Below are positions 46,973-59,230 of a stretch of DNA of 64,000 bases, one piece after another. Position numbers and translations under genes: made by a program. Within the stretch, counting starts at the first letter, position 1; the number at the start of each line of letters is the position of its first letter. Origin of the DNA: Dichomitus squalens LYAD-421 SS1 (taxonomy: Eukaryota; Basidiomycota; Agaricomycetes; Polyporales; Polyporaceae); contig NW_006766904.1 in the NCBI RefSeq assembly GCF_000275845.1, positions 399,890-463,889 of the forward strand, read 5' to 3'. Under the pieces are notes generated by a model, which searched no databases, was not told the DNA's origin, and saw only the letters and a list, made by a program, of their open reading frames with translations.

Positions 46973-49900
46973 TCAGCTACCGGTGTGGGGTGCAGTGGAA
47001 GGGTTATGGGGAGCAAAAGGTGCTCCGAAGAAGCCGGGAGTCGGATGCCAGTCAGGATTCGGCGGCGAACCCCATAGGTTCGTTCCGATTGGCCCAGGAG
47101 GTCCAGGTGCGGGTGCACGGGAAGGGAATCCGGAATGTGCACCAGGCGGCCCCCATGGTGATGACACTGATCCTCGAGGGCTCGTCGACGTCGCTGGGCC
47201 CCAGCCTTGGCCAACCGCTCCGGCAGGCACAGCCCGACGAGTAGCAGGAGTGCTCAGCACCTCGTCGTCATCCGCAAGCAGCGCAGCCGAGCCGAGGACA
47301 CCCTTCGGGCTGGGAGATCGCCGAGTGGGCGATGTTGAGCCTGAGCCCGACGCATCGCCTGTTGGTCGTGCGATGGGAGCGATGGTAGGACGGGTGATAG
47401 GACCAGGGTCAGGTCCGGGAGTGCGGCCATTGGGGTGACCAGGAGCAAGGTTAAGCTGGGTGGGAGAAGCGAGGGGGTTCTGCACTGCACGGTTCGGAGG
47501 GGCGATTGGCGCAGGTGTCAATCCACGTCCGAAGCCATTGTCGAACGGATTCCCGTTTCCAAAGCCACGTGGGACGGCTGAAGGAGCTAGTGGCGGTGGA
47601 GGACCTGGAGGCATGGACGGCCCGGGGACCATGGATACACCACCTACAAACGGCCCTGGAGTGAATGGTACCCTCGGAGACAGCGCCGGAGGAATGACTC
47701 CTACGCCGCCGACGGACGGAGGGAAGACTGGCGTCAAAGGAGGTATATGCGGTGGCATCTGAGGAGCAATGGGCGTAGTAGGCTGCGACGCACCGACCAT
47801 AGGCGCGCGGGGCTGGGGCGGCTGAGGACGGAGAGGTTGGAGGACAGGAGGCGTGGGGGCAGGAGGTTGCTGAGGCTTGTTAAGGATCTTCTTCTGCGAG
47901 GTAGGACGGCTGGGAGATGGCTGAGAGCCTGAGGGAACGGCGTTCCGCGGTGAGGTAGGTGCACGCGCGTTGTTCCTGGCCGCCGCTGCACGTTGCTGCT
48001 GCTGCTGCTGGATAGCGCGCTCGCGAGCCTCCCTTTCAGCCTTCTCCTTCTCGGCCTTCTCCCGCTCAGCCTTCTCCTTCTCCTCCTTCTCCTTAGCAAG
48101 GCGGCGTTCCCGCTCTTCCTTCTCCTGCTGCTCGCGTCGCGCCTTCTCTGCAGCACGCTCAGCAGCGAGCTTGGCCTCACGCTCTTCACGGGCTTTGCGT
48201 TCTCGCTCCTCCCGCTCCCTGCGCTCAGCCTTGGCCTTCTCCTCGCGTTCGCGCTTCTTCCGTTCGCGTTCGGCTTCGCGTTCTCGCTCCTCTGCAAGGC
48301 GCTTTCGACGCTCCTCCTCCTTGCGCGCCCTCTCCTCTTCTTGCGCCTTGCGTTGAGCTTCACGCTTGGCACGCTCCTCCTCACGACGTTTGCGTTGCTC
48401 CTCTTCGAGAGCGGCCTGCTTGGCGCGTTGAGCAGCCTCCTCAGCGGCCTTCTCAGCGGCTTTGGCAGCACGCTCTTCCTCTTTGGCTAGCTTCTGTTGT
48501 CTGCACACGACATCAGATGATGGCACGCGACAAGCTCGACATAGACACTAACCGCTTCTTGTCCTTCTTCTTCTGGTTCTGCGACTGCTTTCTGGCCTCG
48601 CGCTCCTTGCTGAGCTTGTCCTCATCCTCGAGCTCGCGGAGAAGCTGGAGCTGACGCTCCTGCGCGACCTTCTCGCGGTACGCCTGGAGCACGCGCTGCT
48701 CGAACATGCGTGCCGCAAAGATGGAGAACATTCGTTTCCCCTCTTCCATCTTCTGCTCCTCCGTCATGATCTACAACGAGATGCCGATGTAAATCGATCT
48801 TGAGGGACGACAGAAGGGAAGGTGCATACCTCCTCGTCCTCCTCATCGTCTTCATCATCCTCATCGTCTTCCTCATCGTCCTCATCGCCCTCGTCGTCCT
48901 CGTCCTCGCTGTCCTCCTCAATATCGACTGCCGCCTCCTCTTCCCGCTGCATCCGACGTTCGGCAAGCTGCTCCATCATCTCCAAGAACTTCTGTCCGTC
49001 ATTCTTGAGGAGATCATCGGCGACCGTCAAGATGTTCCCTACTTCCGAGGAGTTAATATACATACGCTGTAGTGGTTCGCGAATGACGATACTTGCCGGT
49101 CACGGTGAGGTTGTTCCCAAAGTTACCGAGACCGTCGCGTCCGTTGACCTTGGTACCATTGACGGCTCGCCGGCGAGGCGCCGTGGGCCGCCGGTCTTGC
49201 TTCACCTCATCCTCGTCCTCGGGGTCCGCGTCGTCCTCCTCATCCTCCTCGTCCTCCTCTTCCTCTTCGTCCTCTTCCTCATCCTCGTACCCATCTTCAT
49301 CCGGATAGTCATCGTCCCCGTCGTCCTCAAACTCGCTCTCCGCGTGCTTGACGGGCTTGCGCCCGTTGGCTATGAGGGCCTTGCCGCGGTGGGCGTCTGG
49401 AGGCTGAGGGCTGATGACGGCGCCGTTCTTGTCCAGCTCGACGCTGCCCGGAAACGGACCCGGCCCTTGAGGTGGAGGCAGCGTCCCGCCGGAGGAGATG
49501 TATCGCTGCTGGTAGTTCGCGTACTGTTCTAGCTCCTCGTAATAAGCATCGTACAGTACCTCGAGCTCCTCCTCAATAGCATTCCTTGTTTGCGTTGCGC
49601 GATCCGGGCGGCACACGACCGAATATTGCAGGTTCCAATGAATGGGCGATAGACACGACGAGGGAAGGGCAATCTCAGGAAAAATTTTCGGAGACGGAAG
49701 AAAGAACACGACGTACCGTTTGCGCCCGCACACCGCACAGCTACAGCTGTGTTTCTGCTGCTCCTTCATCTTCTTCAGGACGGCCTCCTTCTCAATTTTG
49801 ACGAGGTTCCGGCGCTCCTCCTCACCCAGACCGAGCCAAAACTCTTTGATACGCTCGCGCTCCTCGGTGGTGCTCGTGGACCATATCTTGGAGTTTTTCT

Positions 49901-51284
49901 GCGGCTGCTGGCCAGAGGCTGGCGGTCTGGGCTTGTGTGGGGCGGAGGCGTTGGAGGATGGAGGCGATGGATGGTGATGGGTGTGATTGTGGCCGTACTG
50001 GTGCGAGGAGATCGGCGCCTTGGAGGCGGCGCGACGGGACGGGGGCGGGGGGTCCTGCGCGGGAGCAGGAGTGTATGCCATGGGCTTCTTGCCCGCCGCG
50101 CGAGACGACGGGGGCGGGTTTGTGGCTGCGGCGGGCGGAGGGCGTGCGGCGGGCATACGGTTCGTAGCAGAGACTGGCCGCCCGCCATTTGTCACCGCCC
50201 CGCCTTCGTCCTCTGACTCCGGCCGCTCCCCGGCCGGGTCCCCGGCAGACGCCCGCTCCTCTCCCTTTTTCTTCTTCTTCCTGTTCTTCTTCTTCGGCCC
50301 TCCGTACCCGTCCTCCGCCGCGGCCGCCGTGAGCCCCGCCGGCGGGCGGCCGAGCGGGTCCTCGAACGAGAGTGTGAAATGCGCCGCCGCCTGCGACCGC
50401 CGCTCCCCGCCGAGCTCGTCGTCGAGGTCGTCCACATCGTCCTCGCTGTAGTACTCATCCTCCCCGTACTCCTGCTCCTCCGGATACAGCACAACGTTCG
50501 CCGCCCCCAGCGTGCCCCCGTCCGCCTGCAGCGCGCCGTTCGCAGCCGCCGCCTGCTCCATCGCCAGCGCAAACTGTGGATCCGCAAAGATGGCAGGGTC
50601 GAAGGGCATCCCAGGGTATGCGCCCGGCGGGTACCGCCCTCCGCCGCCGTCCCTGTTCGCGCCTGAGTGCATCTGCTGTGCGATTGCGTACATCGCCTGC
50701 GTCTTCAGTGCAGAGTCCGCGTTACCAGCCGAGCTCAACTGAGAGTAAGTGTGCCGTACAAAGTTGCGCAGGTGATCCGGGAAGGATGCCCAGTACTCGT
50801 CGTTCACCAGCCCCCCCTCCGCCCCCTCCATGCTCCGCGCGAGATGATCCGCCGTGGCGAGCAGCTCCGCCTCCGCCGCTGTCGTCGGTTTCAGGTGCGC
50901 CGCGAGCGACGCCGACAAGGACGCCGTCGTCGACACGTGCACCGATGCTAACTCCGGCGACAGCCCCGTCCGCTGGCTCACCGTCCGGTGTGCGTGCAGG
51001 TGCGAGTGTGTGTGCGGATGCGAGTGTGCAGGGGACATTGGCTCGAGAGGCGGGAGCGCCGTCTCGTCGTCCTCGTCTTCTTCGTCCTCGTACTCATCTG
51101 CGTCGTACGATCCAGGCACCTGTGCGTTGCGTTCGACGCCCTTCCCTTTGCCTTTCTTCTTCTTTTTGTTCTTCTTGCCGTTCGTGCTCGGTGCCGCAGG
51201 TGCAGGGGCTGGAGGAGTCGCCGGTCGGGTCACCCGAGCAGGTGGTGGTCGAGCTGCGGACCTCTTAGCTTTTGCCGTAGTCAT
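46973..51284 (-). CDS. nst1: Stress response protein NST1-like
   Basis: Five minus-strand exons, in phase: 51284-49717, 49584-49097, 49038-48830, 48770-48553, 48500-46973 (1336 residues). NST1 is a fungal cytoplasmic protein tied to salt tolerance in yeast and to processing bodies. Seen: a Lys-rich stretch ([13 protein letters not shown], near residue 40) after a Pro/Ala start; acidic runs; and the core [29 protein letters not shown]. Next is a Cys cluster [10 protein letters not shown], split by an intron, then [23 protein letters not shown] second acidic block precedes [28 protein letters not shown] highly charged Glu/Lys/Arg coiled coil of about 180 residues (roughly 828-1005) and a Pro/Gly-rich tail follow. 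The second intron uses a GC donor. A 1.5-kb TIR element lies 165 bp upstream of the ATG. The Leu-rich frames on the opposite strand are shadows. Confidence 0.9.
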
Positions 51285-51448
51285 TCCAGATGGAGAGCAA
51301 TAGATATCGTCGTCAGCCTAGAATGAGAAAGAAGCAGAGCCGTCGTCGCGACTTTGAGGAAATGCGAGATCTGGAGAGGGGGAATGCATGAAGGCTAGAG
51401 GACTGTACTGACTCCGGTTCTGGAGGTGCCTGGACGATTGGAAAACTA

Positions 51449-52948
51449 CAGTGACCGCATAAAATAGCGCACCACGTGCGATAAGCGCCCGAAGGGGGCG
51501 ACAGAATTGCGGCTCTCCTGCGTTACCGAGGCCACAGGGTGGCACAAGAATTGGGAGATGGGTAGATAGAAAGCTGAAGGTCGTAGATATGTAGGGTGGT
51601 AGTATCAGCGTGATTGCTTGGGGAGGTATAGTGATAGGAAGTGCGCAGAGTCTGTTTTTTGGAGGAATATCATAGTAAAATAGCAGAAAAATGACCTTCC
51701 ATTCAGTTGAGACAGAATTTCGCGATCATACACAATACATACCCCTGTACAAAATGCATAGGCATCTATAAGCTTGGGTCAACATGGCACTGACCGAGAA
51801 GGGTGGGAACCCAACAATACAATCAGCGCTAAAATGAGCGATTGGAACCTTCCCTCACATTGCAAACAGACTTGAGTAAGGAGAGATCTATTTAGCAGAT
51901 ATGCATACTATCCCTCAAGGGGTTTTGCAAAATCTGCGAGTTTTGCAAAACCCCAAGCTCTCCCTCCCCTCCTCATGCATCGCTCTGATATTTCAAACAC
52001 ATAATACTACACCCATTTTGATATCATCTGGCAACTTTTTGGAGCCAAATGAGCCGGAGGACGCCTTTGCGAGCAGGAGACATTTAGTTACACCTCTAAG
52101 CGAGTTGACGCCCAACTTGATATACAGTTCTCTCTTTGTCTCTCGCTGTGAAAGCTCAAATATCTTTCTGGATGAATGTCTGGGTGTATTTTGAATACAA
52201 AAATCACCCCCGATAGCTCCGAGGATGGGTAGACATCCTAGGGAAGCCGTTTCTTTCAGGCGCTTATGGGTTTTGCAAAACCCCTTTCATGTAGGTGCTC
52301 GGAACATGGCATCCCCATAGCTCGCGTTCAGCTCCACAGAATCTTACGAAAATTGGAGGACATATGATAGATGTCAGTCTCAACAATGCCTGAAGTTTGT
52401 GGAATACATAGATCACTGTTGCTGGAGAGGCAGGTGCCATCATTCCTGGCGTTGCAGAACCCCTTGAGGGATAGTAGAGGTTTCTACGTACTTCACATAC
52501 AGTGATATTGATGGTAGCACGTTGTGATGTGGCTGAGCGATATGCAACTCTGTCATCAGGGTACTTGAAGCACATTCTGAGCGTCTGAATACCACGGCTC
52601 TCCCTATCGTGCTTATTAGCGGAAGACCATTATACTCATGTGATATGTAGCCTACCATTCCTAGTGTATTATATGTCAATTCCGCCCTAGCCCGATGCAA
52701 TGGTATGATTCCATAGGTCTGCCATCATTTTGCCCCCAAAAACAGGCTCTGCGCACTTCCTATCACTATACCTCCCCAAGCAATCACGCTGATACTACCA
52801 CCCTACATATCTACGACCTTCAGCTTTCTATCTACCCATCTCCCAATTCTTGTGCCACCCTGTGGCCTCGGTAACGCAGGAGAGCCACAATTCTGTCGCC
52901 TCCTTCGGGCGCTTATCGCACGTGGTGCGCTATCTTATGCGGTCACTG
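51449..52948. mobile_element. 1.5-kb Tc1/mariner-like non-autonomous element with about 214-bp inverted repeats
   Basis: Exactly 1500 bp. The ends are CAGTGACCGCATAA... and ...TTATGCGGTCACTG, flanked by TA on both sides (51447-51448 and 52949-52950), the classic Tc1/mariner arrangement. The left repeat 51449 to about 51662 and right repeat about 52733-52948 match over some 214 bp with about four mismatches. The interior is AT-richer, has no transposase frame, and contains several palindromic TTTTGCAAAA boxes. A second, shorter inverted pair (TACTATCCCTCAAGGGGTT at about 51906, its complement near 52460) lies inside. It sits directly upstream of NST1. Confidence 0.92.
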
Positions 52949-54912
52949 TATCATAATGGGTTATCGAAACTATTTCAATATTCACAAGTGATCACGTGTG
53001 CTCTGTGATTAGGGCGTAACGGCGAGCGCACCCTTGGACATCGACCTCGACGACGCAACATAAGTCGTCGTCCGCAGGGCAACGTCAGCATGCGCAGCAC
53101 TGTGTCAAAGAAGCTAAAAGAAGCTTGTGCGATCGCTTGCCGGTGGACTCGTGGCCCCAGAGCGTGCGAGTGAGCCCATGGCATGCCCGAGGTGGATCCG
53201 TGCAAGTTCATTAGCATGTTGTGCAGTACGAGCGTGCGTGCGTGCGCTCCTTGTTCGCAATGACTCGATACCTAGTGATCCAGCAATAGACTCGAAGCCA
53301 CGGGGCTGTATATGGAATTGAAGCACGCACCGCCCATTACGAGGTGGATTATTGGGAGCTGCCAAATCGACGTGTAGGTCTAAAAACTATCCTCATGAGA
53401 TCATTGCCAAGTATCTTCGCGATGGCATGCCTTTCATACCCCTCGAGTTCATCTTCCAGTGCTATGCGGCTCGACATCTCAATCTCGCAAGAGAGCTAAC
53501 GAGAAACTCGAGGCCCCTATGGTCGAGCACTCGGTACGAACGGACCTTTCCAATCGCGATCGGAGGGTAGCGACTGTTGAGTTGTGCATATTCATTGTAA
53601 CGGCGTAGCAAACAGATTTACTAGGCGAAGACGTACCCGAGTCGGAGAGAAGACTCACCCGGTGGTGGAGTATTGGCTCGTGAGCGGATCAATTGTAAGT
53701 ATACTGCGATCTTGACATCCTCTACTTATGAGATAGTTGACCTTTCGTTGCGTTACATGACGCTGACATACAGACGGGCTCACGCGTGGGTTACCATTTT
53801 TGACAGGCACAAGCACTCGTCTCATCAACGGCGACGAAGCATATCTGGCGGTATGTTCTCCGATGAGCAACTCTACTGCCTGGCTGTTACTGGCTTTAGA
53901 GTTAGATAGAAGATGTCATCAGTATAGGAAGTCTGATTTGCAGATGCGGACTCGGGTCTGCCAATGCGGGACATCGCAAGGTAGCTCCCGCGGTCCGAGA
54001 CATGGAAAGGCTTGCTGCCCACAACAAGACCGACTGCCAAGGACGAATAGCGCGCGTTTCCTCGATTCCTGTCACCAGATGACACTGAAGATTGCTTGAA
54101 TAAGCCTGAAGTTGGGGAGCGTGTAGAGGCATGAGACTTACCGAGAATTGCTCTCGCTATCCGTGCACGACAAGAGACGACAAGCCGTCCTTGCACTTGC
54201 AGGAACTTTGATACATAGACATGTGATGCGGACTTTGCCAATCCGACTGGTTAAAGTGACGCACTGACTACGTAGAACAATAACTTGATATCTGTCCCGC
54301 AACTCTGCGCATCTGTCGGGGAGGAGCCCCGGGCGCTGCTCCGGCGCCTGCATCACACCTCGCAGCTGTCACCTGGGCGGTGAGCAATCGACCGAAGTGG
54401 CTCAGAAGACTGCGCAGTATACGAGCGATGTAACAGCGAGAATGGCTTGAGTTGTAGCTGGGACCGCAGTTCCTATGTTGACGGTGGCCATATCATATGG
54501 CAGCGACGGAGCCTTCAAGTAAATGACGCAGGGCTCGCTGAATGGGCTTGGCAGCAGTGCCTCCGAGGTTCCTGATCAGGATTATATATGAAGCTGCCAA
54601 ATGTGGTTGCTGTTAGATCGAGATCTGACGGGCTTCCTTCACCGAGCGAGAAACATTATTAAGTTGACGAGGTCTGTCCATGTTCTATCCGACGCAGATG
54701 TAGTTCCTCAGAAATCGTCTCGACATACGGTAGACACTGCAACCTGTCGTGGAAGCATCTGAGATGCAAGGAAAGGGAGAGGATGAGGGGACTATGATAG
54801 CTGTACACTGTGTTGATCCCGCTTAGGAGATGTTCACATATATGTAGTGACAACGTTGCTATCCGCGTTCCTTATTGCAATCAGCAACGCGTGTTCCGTA
54901 ACTAGTCTATAT
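52949..54912. other. Intergenic region
   Basis: About 2 kb, no recognised gene. Frames up to about 120 residues exist on both strands without family features. Confidence 0.5.
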
Positions 54913-54919
54913 TATAAAG
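54913..54919 (+). promoter_or_regulatory. TATA box of GH79 copy 4
   Basis: TATAAAG, 83 bp before the ATG at 54996, followed by a CT-rich leader. Confidence 0.55.
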
Positions 54920-54995
54920 CAAGTCGTCAGCCCTTTCTCGTCCATCTTTCCTTCTCTCTCTCCGCCTCAGGGCACTCCATATACCCGTGCAGTGC

Positions 54996-57900
54996 ATGGC
55001 CAACATGTACTATCCACTCCTTGCGCTCTCTTCATGTCTCCTCGTCTCTGTCGCCCGCGCTGATGTCACAATCTACGGCCTCTTTGGCCAGACGACCGCC
55101 GCCCCCGTCCAGCAGGGCGCAAGCAGCACCTCTGCGCCCTCTACGACCTTCATAACAGTGCCCGGACCCCCATCTTACACCGGACTGGCAGCCTATAACC
55201 CCGTCTACTGGGAACCTCCCGCTATCCCGAACCCTCCGCCGCCAAACACGTTCGCGATCGGTGTGCCCACCGACCAGAACCTGATGACGGGCATTTCTAT
55301 CCCCCAAGCAGGCACCTTCTTCGGCTTCTCAATCGAAATGTCCGTGGCCAACCAGCTCAGTGAGTTGTTTGCTGCTTGATTGTCCTCTTTTGCGGTTTTT
55401 GTGGATGCGGAGAGGTACGGAGGAGTGTGGGTGGTGTTGTAGCAGCAGGGCCCCTCTTTGCCTCAAATCTTGCCGTCTTCCCCGTTTCCTGTCCCGACGG
55501 CGACCAGATAAGGAGGGCTATATCGACTCCTGTGGTGTTGTTCGGTCATCCAGGCTCGCACATACGGCTGCAGTGTGCACAGGAAATTCTGTCTGGATCA
55601 TGATTAGCCAGCGGGTTGAGAGAGCACCTGCTGCAGGTGTGCTAGATGGTGTTGTAGTCTGGGATACGATGAAAAGACTTGCGGCGCGCGGCATTTCTGC
55701 ACCTATATGCAGCCTAGAAACCTCCTCAAGGGCAGTTACCGGCGGAGTACTCGCGCGCAAGCTGTCGCGCCGTCTTTGTCCTGAAGCGACGTGACACAGT
55801 CTCGTAAGTAGACGACCCAAAACCCGCTCCATGGGACAATGAACCAGAGAGCGCACAGGACGGCGGTTGAACCCGCTCATAAACCTGTTAAACATGGCTA
55901 CAGATACAAAAGCCTTGTCTAGCTTTTGTCCCATTCCGACACGCTACCGCTACCTAGAGGATCTCTCTAGTGTTTTCGCCGAAGCATGCCCCAGCTCGAG
56001 CATCTACCATGAAGGATGGAACGAAGGGTCGTCTTAACCACCTCCAGTTGTGTTGTGCGCTCAATGCTTCTTGTTATGTGTTGCCTATTTGCGGTATTGT
56101 GTGGCTAATCATACTTGACGCGTGCCTACCGCAGTCGGAACAAGCTCGTGAGTACACGGCAGCAGTTCTCCACAAAAATAGATCTGATTGACTCTTGTCA
56201 TTGCAGGAAAAACCTCAATGTGCCGTTCCTCAATTACATGAGCATTATCGCCGAAAAGGCAGGTAGCGTTCATATCCGCGTCGGCGGTAACACACAGGAG
56301 ACAGCATTCGTTGTCGATTCGCTTGCGGACGGCAAGATGATCGAGAAGGATAAGGAGGATGCCTCTAACCCGGTGCGCTTCGTTTAGTGTTCTCGGCTGT
56401 GTAGGTCCAACTGACTTTTGACAACGCAGACGGCAACCCCCGTCCTCGCGCTCACCCCAGATTTGCTGTACATGCTCGCGAATGTCTCTTCCCTGGTAAA
56501 CATCAACTGGTATCTTGGTAAGCTATTCCGCTCTATTCTCGCGCGGATCATCGGGACGATACCATCCCGTTACAGGTATCCCGTTCAACGACACAGCGAA
56601 CTGGCGCTTCCAGATCGCCGAGCTCGGCGAAGCCATCCTCGGGGACAGGCTGCTCGGCTTCCAAGCGGCGAACGAGCCCGACCTCTACGGTCAGCACGGA
56701 CACCGTCCCCTGACCTACAGCCCGTTCGACTTCTTTGGCGAGTATGCGCTGTTCACCCAGGCGTGGCAGGCCGACGGGAATGTGCCCGTCAAGAACAAGA
56801 TCATCGCGCCGAGTACGTCGTACGCGGTGTGGTCGCCCGAGCAGGTGTGGGATACGGGCTTCGTCGAGGCGTACGGGCAGTACCTGTCGCACCTCGCCGT
56901 CGAGCACTACCCGGCGGACAACTGCGCGGTGATCTTCCCGAACCCGCAGAACCCGCCGCGAGACCCGCTGCAGGTGCTGCCGACGTACCTGACGCACCAG
57001 GCGGGGCTGGACTTCGTGCAGCCGTACCTGAACTCGACCGCGCTCGCGCAGCAGTGGGGCAAGCCGTTCCTGCTGTTCGAGACGAACACGGCGTCGTGCG
57101 GCGGGTTCCCAGGCATCTCGGACGCGTTCACGTCCGCGCTGTGGGGCATCGACCACGCGCTGCAGCTCGCGAACTCGAACTTCTCCGGCGCGCTCTTCCA
57201 CTTCGGTGGGCAGAACGTATCGTACAACCCATTCACGGCCGCGCCGACGAACGAGTCCGCGCTGCACGGGTGGACGACGGGCCCGCTGTTCTACTCGGCC
57301 GTGTTCGTCGCGGAGGTGATGGGCAAGAGCAACACGACGCGGATCAAGGACATGGGCGCGAACAACGGCAACGGGCAGACGCCCGCGTACGCCGTCTTCG
57401 AGAACGGGCAGTTCTCCAAGATGGCGATGATCAACTACATGACGGACCCGTCGGGCGCCAACGACTACACGGCGACGATCTACGTCGGAGGCTCGGGGTG
57501 GAACGAGCCGAACGGGGTGCCTGCGTCGGTGCAGGTCAAGTACCTCCTCGCGCCTTCGACGTCGGAGAAGGACAACATCACCTGGGCTGGGCAGGTATGT
57601 GTCCTCGCTGGTGCCACAGCGAGAGTCGAGCTGACGTGAACAGACACTCGGGGGGCGGTTCGCGTCGGACGGCCGCTGGAAGGGCGAGGAGAACATTCAG
57701 ACAGTGCCGTGCGACCAGAACGCGAACAGCTGCACGGTGAAGGTGCCCGCGCCCGGCGCGGCGATCGTGTACTTCTCGCAGGACGCGCAGGCGGCGATCG
57801 CAGGCGAGAGCTACTCGACGTACCCGACGACGGTGCTCACCAAGACGAAGAACACGGTCACGATCGACCCGTCGGTGCTCGCGACGAGCAACGGTGACAG

Positions 57901-58042
57901 CGGGAAGAGCCGGCTGAACAACATGGGCGGGACGAGCCAGGGCGGGACGAACGGCGCGGCGGGGGCGGTCGCCCCGGGTGTTGCTGCGTTGTTCAGTGCG
58001 CTCGCAGGCGTGGCGGTCTTCTTCCGGGTGACGATCCGGTGA
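54996..58042 (+). CDS. GH79 beta-glucuronidase-like glycosidase, copy 4 (intron-poor core)
   Basis: Six exons, in phase: 54996-55359, 56135-56147, 56207-56372, 56430-56517, 56576-57594, 57644-58042 (682 residues). The signal peptide starts MANMYYPLLALSSCLLVSVARA; a second ATG lies three codons in. Active-site motifs: AANEPDLYG (acid/base Glu; AAN replaces the VGN of the other copies) and LLFETNTASCGGF (nucleophile). The C-terminal beta domain KVPAPGAAIVYFS is followed by a Gly/Thr-rich linker and the hydrophobic tail GVAALFSALAGVAVFF, suggesting a GPI anchor. The 13-nt micro-exon is kept. Exon 5 fuses what are up to five exons in copy 1, while an intron inside WYLG|IPF is unique to this copy. 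Intron 1 is 775 bp, far longer than its counterparts (63-140 bp). Exon 5 is extremely GC-rich at third positions, which opens long shadow frames. Confidence 0.9.
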
Positions 58043-59230
58043 GAACCTGTGTGGCTCGCCGGGAGTGTCAGTGGTGGGATGGAATGTGGTTTTCCGCTCT
58101 CTGCGCGGATGTGACTGCCTGGCAGTCTTCACGGACTCGACGGGGGACGCGGGCACGGGGAGGTAATGTGTGTGGCCATGTGGGACGCTCGTAGGTTCGC
58201 GCGGCGCGTGTCGTCCACTCGCGGGTGTCGTTCGTTCGTCCATCCGTCTGTAACCTAACTATCGGGACTCGTTAATGTACACCCTAACAGCGTCTGCTGC
58301 CGCTGCTGAGTTTGTTTTAGGTGCGTACCTTGTGTCCGTCTTTCTATAGCTATCAGCTCACTGATCTGGCAGCGTTGTACAGGAATACACTATTCCGTTC
58401 TTTGACCGCTTTCTTGACCGCAAGAACCACGCTTGAAGCTATTCATGGCCTGTCTGCGGAGGTACACCGGGATGGACGTGGGGCGTGGGCGAGCGTGTAC
58501 AGAGCACGTCCGTGCCCTATGTAGGGGGGCGACATGGGTGATTGACTTCGAGGTACATATCCGGACGGTGCGTTTTTAGAGACTCTATTTTCGACCTCAG
58601 CGCGCGCACAGGAATACATGGGACAGGTTCCGGCATCCCGCACTCGCGGCCGTCGTCTTGACGCCTCCGCCCGTTTCTCAGGCACGGACACCGGGCTTTT
58701 ACCGGCAAACGCGCCATGGATGCTCGACTCCCAGTTGCGCGAGAGCGGGAGATGGTGCTTGTGCCTCGGGGGCGCAGCAGCCGACGCAACGGACAAGGGC
58801 GCGAGAATGTTCGCGCGGGATGTGCGCAGTTAGATCGGCCGTCCCGGCGCGCGCTCCTGCCGGATATGGGAGCAAGGCCGGCCGAGGGTGGTGTGGGACG
58901 GATGGCGATTGGCCACGGGGGCGCTATTCTTAGGGAATGGCAGGCTAGACAGTGCCCGGATCCGTTGTTCGCTGCAGGCTGCGGGACGGATTCGGTGCAT
59001 TTCGTCTGTCACGTCGACGTCTCGCTCCCTTGCGACTGCAGCCCTTCTCCTCCCGTCGCTCTTTTCTCCTCCCATCTACCTCCGCCCTCCTTGTCCCCTC
59101 TCCCCATCGGGTCGTCGCTCTGGCTTTCTCGCTCTGTGTCCACAGCTAGTCCTGCTATACTGCTGATTGCTCTGTCTTTCCTTCCTGCTCGTGCTCTAGC
59201 GCTGCTCAGACTGCTGCCCAAGCTGCAGCC
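58043..59230. other. Intergenic region, promoter of GH79 copy 5
   Basis: About 1.2 kb; no gene recognised. A CT-rich stretch at about 59030-59200 precedes the next ATG, a common core-promoter feature in filamentous fungi. Confidence 0.5.

Noticed and set aside
46973..51284. Long plus-strand frames opposite NST1, some leucine- or serine-rich like membrane proteins
   Set aside because: They mirror Glu/Lys/Arg-rich codons of the minus-strand coiled coil and acidic runs; the NST1 exons have conserved family blocks and proper introns.
56418..57740. 440-residue plus frame and 382-residue minus frame over GH79 copy 4
   Set aside because: Shadows caused by extreme GC at third positions; Arg/Ala-rich without any domain, while the GH79 frame has all motifs.
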